Assembly: GCA_949987565.1 (NCBI GenBank)
Contig: OX465116.1
Coordinates: forward strand, 2,701,726-2,765,725
Reading direction: 5' to 3'
Length of the DNA: 64,000 nt
Origin: Luidia sarsii
Taxonomy: Eukaryota; Echinodermata; Asteroidea; Paxillosida; Luidiidae
The position numbers and the translations under genes are program-made. The notes below the pieces were generated by a model. The model saw only the letters and a program-made list of their open reading frames with translations, was not told the DNA's origin and ran no database searches. This document shows, piece after piece, positions 56,401 to 64,000 of this stretch. Within the stretch, counting starts at the first letter, position 1, and each line of letters starts with the position of its first letter.

Positions 56401-59400
56401 CAAGATTTGTTCGGTGGGTGTCCAATTTCACTCCAAATTGGAAAGCAAGGTGGTCACCTCAAAGTCCAATGATGCGGGGTCTGTTAAAATGAAACGAGGA
56501 CTCTGAAAGACAGCTGGACACTGCTTTAGCTGCAGTGATGCTTAGATGAGATGACATGAGACTGAATAATTATCTCAGCATTCTATCCTTTGGCTTGTAC
56601 TTCCCCGAACTCACTCCCACTTAATGTGTACGTACTGCCCTCAAAAGGTCTCTGCAATAATTATCACAGTCAAGCTCATTTTCTGCTGTCATATTTACTT
56701 TTTTAAGGGATCTTAAGTGTACAAACATATTGGCAAGCTTCTTTTTCTTAGTGGTGTCAGAAATATTCTTATAAAAATGAGGGCACTATTGTAAGGTCAT
56801 GATGTCAGGAACCCACAGTTTTAAAAAAAACCCGAAAAACATTAACTTTCAAACTCTTTCACTAAAGGATTATGAAGTATACATTTTTGCAATAAATCAA
56901 CAGGTTTAGGAATAGGTCTGCAGAAAAAACCAAAAACTTGCAAAAACAAATTGGGTTTCTGTTGCATGATCATGTGATGACATCAAAAATTTACTCATGA
57001 ATATTGAAATTTTCATGAGCATAAAAAGTTAAAAAACTGAAAACTTGCAAATACATGTGTGTAAACCCCCAGAATGAGTGTGAAAAACAGTTTGAATGTT
57101 AGCAACATTGCGAAACAGTTCTGTTACTTCTGTAGCATGGATGAAAGTGATAAACTGTCTATAGCAGAGACCCTTTAAACAGGCTGCCTTCCGTGCAACT
57201 AGGTCACCTAATGTAAAAATCAATGAGGCCCGAATCAAACAGGGAGCGTTTGGGTCCAGGGAGCATCATGTCAATTATCCGTCATTACTTTGAGGAGGTG
57301 TACACTGCGGGGTGAGCACTGCCCCAGATTCATTTATTGGATGCACATTCACAGCTGGCTCGACTCTTCTGAGTGTTGCCGACTGGGACACGAAGCACAT
57401 GCTAGTCCTGAATCCTGATCATCCATCCACTTTCAATCTAATGGGAAATACATCCTGTCCCTTCTCAAGGAATATCATGCAGGATTATCAGTTGGCTGGG
57501 TTGCAATGGCCATAAACACACACACATCAGTGGCCTCACTGGCCAGTTAAAAAAAAATGTTTTGAAAGTCTGAGCCACAAAGTGTCAATAGGCCACTCAT
57601 AAAATGGGTACAAATGGCCATTAAAGAATGGGTATCAGGCCATCTGAAACCAGTTGGCCTCTGGAAGATTACTGCGGTGGTCAACTTAAAAATAAAAGTC
57701 AAATAAAAGTAGACGTCCTGACTAGGCTGGATTGGAGTTTCAAGAGCATTCCATCTTGTAGATAATGTGGCAGAGATGGATAGCACGCAGGTGACTGAAG
57801 TGCCTTTGTTTGCACATTTGCTTTTACAACACAAACATTATCAAGTGGGAAAAGTTGAGGGTCAGCAGCACTGGGATTCTTCTGAACATCCAACATGGCG
57901 ACATGCTTTCGTGGGATGAGTGATCTTCTGTCATTTACAACTCTGCAACGATAACACAGATGGGATGAATACGGATTCCGGCTGTATTTTGGTCTCCAGG
58001 GCAAAAGGCATATGGGGGAGGAGAGGGTCAGAACACTTTTTCAAGATGTAGGCAAAAGAACCCGTAACACAAAAACATTCATTCTTTTAATTTCAGTCCA
58101 AGAAATTGTAGAAGTTGATCAAGACTTAGAATCTTGTCTACAACACAACTTAGGTTTAGGCTCTGGCTTTGTCTCCATTTGTTTATCTACATGTATTTCT
58201 AAGTTCCAGACATGAAATCAGGAGGGCTTTGGCTTACGTTATTAGGATTCAACTCTGTTTTGAAAAAAAAAGGCTCTATCAAGGTTCAACTATCATGCCC
58301 CCCTATCTATGTTTTTATCTTGCAAAGATGGCCATATTATGCAATCCATGCATATCATCAATAGTTGAAATCTTAGGATGATATCCTATCACTCCAGTTA
58401 ATCAGATTTGAACAGGAAATTACTTTCAGGTTCATCTTAGGCTAATATTAAGCAATCTTGCGCAATATTGGGAAGCAAATGGAGACAGTTTAGTTTTCTT
58501 AAAATCAGGGATGAATGGGAAACCTCAGTCCTCCAAGAGAAAGGTAGGACTAACACTACACACATTTGTACACAATTTCTGATGGTCCCACACTGAGTCC
58601 ATGTGTGCATCCCAGCCTGTAGGATGCAATGCTTCCTGCATGGCATATGTTCCTGCAGTGCAAGGTAGATTCAATCTGACACAAAACCAAATATTAACAC
58701 AGTCGGTGAAAAACAATAAACTCAACTTGTTGGAAAGTAAATACCGGGTGCCAAAACATTTATGAACTACAGTTGTAATTTCACCTGTCACCACTTCTAG
58801 TCTGCACCTGCTGAACCATTCCCTCTTTTCTGAAAACCCAACCAACTTAACAGGATTTGTCAGCTTTAAAGAAAAGTCCACCTTTAGATCCTACAGGACA
58901 ATCCATAAATCACAGCGACATTTGCTGGTGTTGGCGGGTGTTCTTTTCAAAGGTTTGAAGTTGAAAATCTGCAGTGGCGGCAGGCGGGGAAGTTCTAAGG
59001 GAGAGCAGGGACCAGGGTATCACTCATCGCTTCGAAGTGGAGACATTGATAATGGGGCCCCCAGTCCCTGATCAACGCTTAGCCCCACATGTGATGTATG
59101 GGCTCGGTTGGCTATAGGTTAATGGAACTCCAGCTTTTACATTGTTAAATCCCAGGATGAAGTTAGGGGGGGGGGGAAACCCAGCTGAGGCTAGCTCCTA
59201 TAGGAATGCTGATCTTTGATAAATGAGCCCGGCAAATTTCAGGGCTGTATGAAAATAAGTCATGCATGGGAGGGCACTGGATGTATGGAAGGGCAGGGGG
59301 AATATTCTACGCCAGGGGTTTAACAAATTAGAGAATCCTGGGGAATGGAAGATGGCCTGCTCCCTTCACAATTCATTCATTTTGGTGATTCAGTTTATGG

Positions 59401-59814
59401 CAGCAGCGTAAAAGCCCACCCCTCTCCTGTCTAGTCTGGTTTCCCTTGGTGAGCAAATATTGTGGTGCCGATAGATAAATGAGTGCTATCCTGGGACAAG
59501 GCCCAGGATGACGATTGAGGATGATGTCAATATTAAAATAGTAGGTGCAGGGAGGGATATGAAAAAAAAAATCAGGTCTGAAATGCGGTCAACCATGGGT
59601 ATCAGATCAAGGGTCAATTCAAACTGTGAACTTATGACAGTAAACTGTTGCAATTGTAACTGTTCATAATTATACATTACATGTACATGTACATGCACTG
59701 CTTTTGTGCTATGTTCTGCAACTGATCAAATGATATTGGTGAAAGTTACTTCAAAAATTATAACCTTGTTCATGATAGAGATGATTCATGTTATCACTGG
59801 GGTGTACATGGCCA

Positions 59815-60010
59815 TAGCTAGAAATTCAATGAGGGTTGAACCTTCTGGATGTATAAATAAAACTGCATTCTTAGTGCTTTACATGACTGCCTGCAGAAAA
59901 AGTACACGCAGTTTGGGCAGTATTTAAACGCGTGACTCGATCCTGCTTTCTTGTGCAGACGTTTTAACCACTTGACCACCGAGCTGGTTGAGGTCATGCG
60001 TTGTAGTCAA
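59815..60010 (-). mobile_element. SINE-B copy
   Basis: The minus strand reads CAGCTCGGTGGTCAAGTGGT and then TTAAAACGTCTGCAC. The tail extends to the AATTCAATGAGGG block at 59822. Lies in the large glypican intron. Confidence 0.75.
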
Positions 60011-61759
60011 ATCCCTAGCGTGGGGGTTGTGTGTTTAATCATCAATATTATTTTGGTCAAGAAGATGAAATTGGCTTTATTGGTCAAGATCTGGAACATC
60101 ATGAACTTCTTTCTGGTCATGGTCGCCAAACCATGTCCCTGGTGTGCACAGACTGCACTCATGAAGCAAACATTAGACTTAATAGAAATGCAGACGGAAG
60201 GAACATAATGCTTTGTACATTGACATTTCTCATACTGAGGTGAGGCCTGACAATTTCCGGTCTCATTGGGAACATTCTCCGGAGATACCGTTGCCTCGTG
60301 TGAAAGGAAATGAATAAAAATAGCCCGCATGATGGATGGATGCCTGGGCTTTGAAAGGCCAAAGACATGACTGCGGTTCAGAGATGTCTGTGCACGCTTG
60401 CACCTCTGCGTAGGGAGCCACATTAGTATAGTGGGCGGGAAAACAGGCCGGCGATCACTTGAGAGTCAGAGCATATGCGCTTGGATAACAATGACCCTCC
60501 CGGGCAGGGAAAGAGATGTTTACATGAAGCGGAATTGGGTTCAGTGAGGGCAGTGGGAGGCTTGAGGTAAATGCTGGAATTATTTATGGAATGTTGTGGA
60601 TACATTCTGGGACAGGTCACCTCTCTCTTCTTGAATTACGCTACAGATGAAACGTGCTATAAAATTAAATTTGTTTTTGCTTGACAGAATCTATATTTTT
60701 CATTTGTTTTTGACTGTTGACTTTTCGGCAAGGTGTCTCCTCCTAATGCTTATTGAAGTATTGAAGCTTTTTCTACTCTGAAACATCTAGAATCTACATG
60801 TACATGTACCATGATGCATTAATGCATTATATTCCAAGAGGACAGTTCATTTGCAGTATTTGTTAATGACTCTCATTGTTCTACATGTATGATAAAAAAC
60901 ATCAATTTGCAAATATAACAAAACAAAACCTGCATGCCCACGTTCATCAGATAGATCCTAGAACAATTTACTGTCTTCCTCATTTGAACATTGGCTGGGA
61001 TTTATCTTGCTTTCAAAATTGTATGATAGGCACAACATAAACAACACTGAGAACTAGCCTAATCCTCTCTTGCATCAACAAACTCCTTCCCTGTTTCTAA
61101 GAAAATCTTTGTCCATCACCTGTTGACTTTCAATGGCTCTACTGCTTCTCATACTTAATAACAAAATGAAAGCAAATTGCTCCCACAAAAAGTTGCTAGG
61201 CCACGCTAATAAATACATCGGCAAAACAATTAAGCCTTAGAAATGTTAAAGGCAACATTTATCAGAGTGATTTGGTTTTAGCAGCCAGACAAAAGAGACA
61301 ATGGAGTGGAGTCTTCCTTTAAAAATGTACCTCCGAAGAGTTCCGGGCAGGATATATACAGCAACTCACACCTTTACTTAAGAAGGGATGAGAGGAAAGG
61401 ACAAAGACCGAGTGAAATCTGAATGGCCAATTTCGACGAGTAGAGATAGACAGGAAGCAATTGCACCTGTTGTATTCAACTCTACCTCTGAGGAGATGGG
61501 GGCACTGACAACTGAGATGAATGCTGATCAGCATCCAGCATAACAGGTAGTCTGAACAAGACAACTGCTAGACTCTAAGTTTTGAACTGCAAGACTCTGG
61601 GATAGTGACCACACTTTCATCAAGACTTTTCAATGCTGTCAAAAATGACTTTGTCATGTTGCTAGAATGTGAACAAAATCATTTTGTGAATTAGAGAGGC
61701 ACAAGAAAAGGTTTGGAGTCAGCCAGATTCAGGAGGAAAGTCTAAGTCTGAGGACTTAC

Positions 61760-62016
61760 TCTCCGACTTCTTGTCCCGTCCAGCAGTCGTCATTGTGGGA
61801 AGATCCCAGCTCTCCATCAAGGCACATCATGGTGGGTAGGTTGGCATAGACGCCCCGCGACCGGTCCAGGCTCTCCACAAACTCCAGCAGCTTCTCGTCC
61901 AGGGGAATGCTGGGATTGGGCACCATGGGGATGTCGATGACGGGCGGGTTGGCCGCGGCAAACTCATTGATGGGCGAAGGGCGCCCCCTGGAAGGGTAGC
62001 CACATAACCGATGCAC
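61760..62016 (-). CDS. glypican, exon with last core cysteines
   Basis: Exon of 257 nt (85 codons plus 2 nt). The acceptor is TTTGCACAG|GTGCAT and the donor is GGAGA|GTAAGT. It starts V-H-R-L-C-G-Y and ends D-D-C-W-T-G-Q-E-V-G. The three cysteines (RLCG, MMCL, DDCW) bring the visible core count to ten of fourteen; the remaining four would be on the missing N-terminal exons. The C-W-x-G block before the split codon matches the conserved CWNG block of all glypicans. The middle is a proline-rich loop with no recognisable domain. In vertebrate GPC1/4/6 a disordered, protease-sensitive loop sits at the same place. Confidence 0.93.
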
Positions 62017-62652
62017 CTGTGCAAATGAGAGAAGTGTTACAGTCAGTTTACTCACTCCAAGCTGAGCTTGACCTTGGCCTCATTAGATGCTATGGCAAGC
62101 CCCCCCCCCTCCAGTGCATCCACAGCTGGCCCATTGGGGTCATTATCACCTGTTAGTCAAGAGTGGCCCAAATTTCTAAGTTACAACATGAACAACAGTG
62201 CACAGTCCAGACTGGTCTCTTGATAATTATGTTTGAACTCTGCTTACACTGAACAAACTGTAGCACTTTCTTAAGGTATATCAACAGTTTGCATGGTTGA
62301 TGTAAAAAAAAAAATCTAAAAAATTTCATTAAACTGCTCGAGCTCAAATATCTTCTTAGAATGAACATTTTTCAGTGGTTTGACAGGACTGCATACCATA
62401 ATACCAGGTGATATTTACTCGACTTACATGTACTTTTGAACTCTTTATGGTAAGTCTCCATACAAGCTAACATACAGATGAGGCTATGACTATAGTACCA
62501 AAACTACCAACAATTTAATTGAGTAACACTTTCTTGTGGATTTGAAAAGTTTGGCCCCTGATCTGTCATCTGTGACTGGGATCCTATAAGAGTGAGTCCT
62601 TCCAAGATGTGTTATTTGTTGGTCTAACGAATGCCTGCAGAGAGGACCTCAC
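62017..62652 (-). other. glypican intron, 636 bp
   Basis: Short AT-rich intron. A C9 homopolymer is present near 62101. No repeat or exon recognised. Confidence 0.8.
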
Positions 62653-63204
62653 CTCATAGGTGATGTCTCCTTCATTTTCCAGGGCGTAGTTGACAGCATC
62701 ATTGAAGAGATATTCCAAGGAGTTCATAGCTTGCTGGAGATCGTTATCCTTCATCATGCTGTGGCGAATCAAATCGATGACGGAGGTGACATAGGCAGTC
62801 CAGGGCCCGTCTAGGTCCAGGAAATTGGCCAGGCAGCCTTTGACGACGTTCAGGCAGTAGGAGCGGCAGGGGCGGACGTCTAGGCTGCCCTCACAGGCGC
62901 CGCAGTAGTTCATCTCCAGCAGCGCACGGCCGCACTTCTTGCCCAGTGCCAGGTTGAAGGTGGCGTTCAGTACGTGCTGGCCCTGGTCCACGGCTTTCAG
63001 AATGATGCGGGCCGTCTCCAGCGAGTTGAACAGGAGGGTGCCAAGCTGCCGGGGGATGTCTCCAAAGGGTTGGATGAAGGCCCGCTTGGCGGACAGGCAG
63101 CTGGAGAAGAGGCTGTCCAGACGGCCCACCGAGGGGTCAATCTGGCTGTACAGAAGTGGGAACAGCTCATCAAAGAAGTTCCGAACACTCCGCTGAATCT
63201 TAAC
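62653..63204 (-). CDS. glypican, Cys-rich core exon
   Basis: Exon of 552 nt, exactly 184 codons, phase 0 at both ends. The acceptor is TGCCACAG|GTTAAG and the donor is GAG|GTGAGG. It encodes the centre of a glypican, a GPI-anchored heparan sulphate proteoglycan that acts at the cell surface as a co-receptor for Wnt, Hedgehog, FGF and BMP ligands. Seven of the 14 invariant glypican cysteines are here: S-S-C-L-S early, then K-K-C-G-R, N-Y-C-G-A-C, R-P-C-R-S-Y-C and K-G-C-L-A-N. The spacing C-x8-YC-x2-C and PC-x2-YC-x5-GCLAN is the family signature. An N-glycosylation sequon (N-A-T) lies just before the first cysteine of that cluster. No frameshift or stop is seen, and the other exons follow in phase. 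Confidence 0.95.
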
Positions 63205-63927
63205 CTGTGGCAAGAAGGAAAGACAAGAAAAGAAAAACATAGTTTTGGAAGGGTGTTCCCAAAGGCCTTGATACTGTAGCTTGGGTGGTAAGAGCCCTGG
63301 TACGTTATCCCCTTCAGCACCATTGTTGAGTTAACTTCAGCACGTTGCTTCATTGTTGAATTTACTTGATCATTGAACGCTTACAAAACCTAAAACTAAC
63401 CGCACATTCTTGTCGGAATAAATCAACAAGATGGAGCCAGTGGAACCTTCCATAACTTATAAAAGTACCCAAATGGAACAAGTTTTGCATCACATTAAAG
63501 ACCATTCTATTGGCAATAAAAGTTCTACAGAACATTATTCTGCGAAAGCATTGAAAAAGGCCCTCTCTGAAAGCACAGGTTTTGTGCAAAACAATCCGGT
63601 ATAGGGCAGTGCAGCCTTCATTAGGAATGCGGTCGCGCATGAAGTGGAGCCAATAAACAATTCGGTACTGAAAGGGCAAGACCAGAGGTCTGGGGTTCGA
63701 GTCCTAGTCCAAAAGGTTCTGCCTTTGAGAGAGGTGTCAACTCCACTACAGGCTCTCTACTTTTTGGTCTAGTCAGTCAGAATGTACCGGTAGTTTGCAA
63801 CTTTTTTTTTCATTCCTGTTTTCAATTTCCCAAGTGAAACAGTCCAATTTCTGAAGTTTGTAAGTGATTGGCCCCTGATAGAAAAAAAAAATCTCCTGGT
63901 TGTTTTCTTTGATTATGGCCCACTCAC
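63205..63927 (-). other. glypican intron with split SINE
   Basis: Intron of 723 nt between the first two visible exons. It holds the two halves of a tRNA-like SINE of family A. The A-box half (TGGTGGTAAGAGCCCTGG) is near 63288-63305 and the B-box half (GGGGTTCGAGTCC) near 63692-63704, with about 370 bp of unrelated sequence between them. A minus-strand open frame of 105 codons (63362-63679) within the insert has no recognisable motif. Confidence 0.6.
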
Positions 63928-64000
63928 CTCATAACCATTCAAGTGTGCTCTAAGATCTGAGAACAGTCTCCGGATGTCGTTGTCCAGTTCCATGGCAATG
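63928..64000 (-). CDS. glypican, internal exon (partial at window edge)
   Basis: First visible coding exon of the glypican gene, entering from beyond the window. It reads I-A-M-E-L-D-N-D-I-R-R-L-F and ends at ...L-N-G-Y-E. A consensus donor GAG|GTGAGT follows directly on the minus strand, phase 0. The next exon starts in phase 0 with V-K-I-Q, so the join is clean. The segment belongs to the helical N-terminal part of the glypican core protein, where family members have a similar amphipathic stretch. It contains no cysteine. The signal peptide and about 60-80 further N-terminal residues, judged from the usual 550-580 residue length, must lie on exons outside the window. Confidence 0.85.

Larger units (their letters stand above)
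44245..61759 (-). other. glypican large intron, 17.5 kb
   Basis: Flanking exons join in phase, so no intervening coding exon is needed. The intron contains four sites of the GTCCTGCTAGGATC family (including one inverted pair), two SINE-B copies, a G-rich quadruplex-like tract, a G10 run at 49482-49491, and repeats carrying GGCCCAATTTCAT near 48650 and 54021-54240. Open frames of 100-130 codons, for example 49015-49404 and 49781-50167 on the plus strand, show no domain, splice context or composition bias and look like chance. Regulatory elements for a developmental gene may be present but cannot be recognised by eye. Confidence 0.7.

Overview
This is a window of an animal nuclear genome, most likely a marine deuterostome invertebrate. 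I lean towards an echinoderm or other ambulacrarian. Reasons: a split glypican gene and a Bcl-2 family gene, AT-rich introns of up to 17.5 kb around GC-rich exons, many short GAGGGCGCY hairpins, dispersed TACATGTACATGTA palindromes and abundant tRNA-derived SINEs. The clade is an inference. There are no operons, rRNA genes or CRISPR arrays.

Real genes, all on the minus strand. (1) 39725 to beyond 64000: the 3' part of a glypican gene. Six exons splice in phase into about 499 residues, from the helical Cys-rich core through the heparan-sulphate attachment cluster to the GPI-anchor tail. The N-terminus lies outside the window. (2) 25682-27727: a two-exon BOK-like Bcl-2 gene of about 269 residues. 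One exon carries the whole globular domain and a second, 111-nt exon carries the tail anchor. (3) About 14.7-19.05 kb: an unrecognised gene seen only as exon-like segments with good splice signals. The last two join in phase and end in a stop; the upstream pieces are tentative.

Layout. 1-6.9 kb: AT-rich, with a LINE tail fragment and SINE remnants. 6.9-10.35 kb: a 3.4 kb segment bounded by inverted repeats of about 170 bp. 11.0-12.4 kb: tandem array of tRNA-Ser-like SINEs. 12.8-19.4 kb: unknown gene, SINE foldback, pogo-like MITE, 1 kb GACTGGCTGGTTGGTT minisatellite, LTR-like foldback and a 680-bp palindrome. 20.5-23.06 kb: 1.4 kb purine tract, a Ty3/gypsy RNase H stub and a 0.9 kb GGCAT satellite. 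24.1-25.65 kb: two minisatellites, the second just 3' of the BOK stop. 27.9-34.7 kb: a dense transposon nest, including MITEs with 9-bp and 11-bp target duplications, a 779-bp foldback inside a SINE, a 3.67 kb TIR element containing a 146-bp palindrome, and a TTAA-flanked MITE. 34.7-39.7 kb: intergenic and glypican 3' region. 39.7-64 kb: glypican exons and introns.

The two identified genes have unrelated jobs: a mitochondrial/ER apoptosis effector, and a cell-surface co-receptor for Wnt, Hedgehog, FGF or BMP ligands. The most distinctive property of the window is the abundance of head-to-head (foldback) arrangements from at least five unrelated repeat families. No complete autonomous mobile element was found. 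I worked by reading only, so repeat identities and family names need similarity searches.
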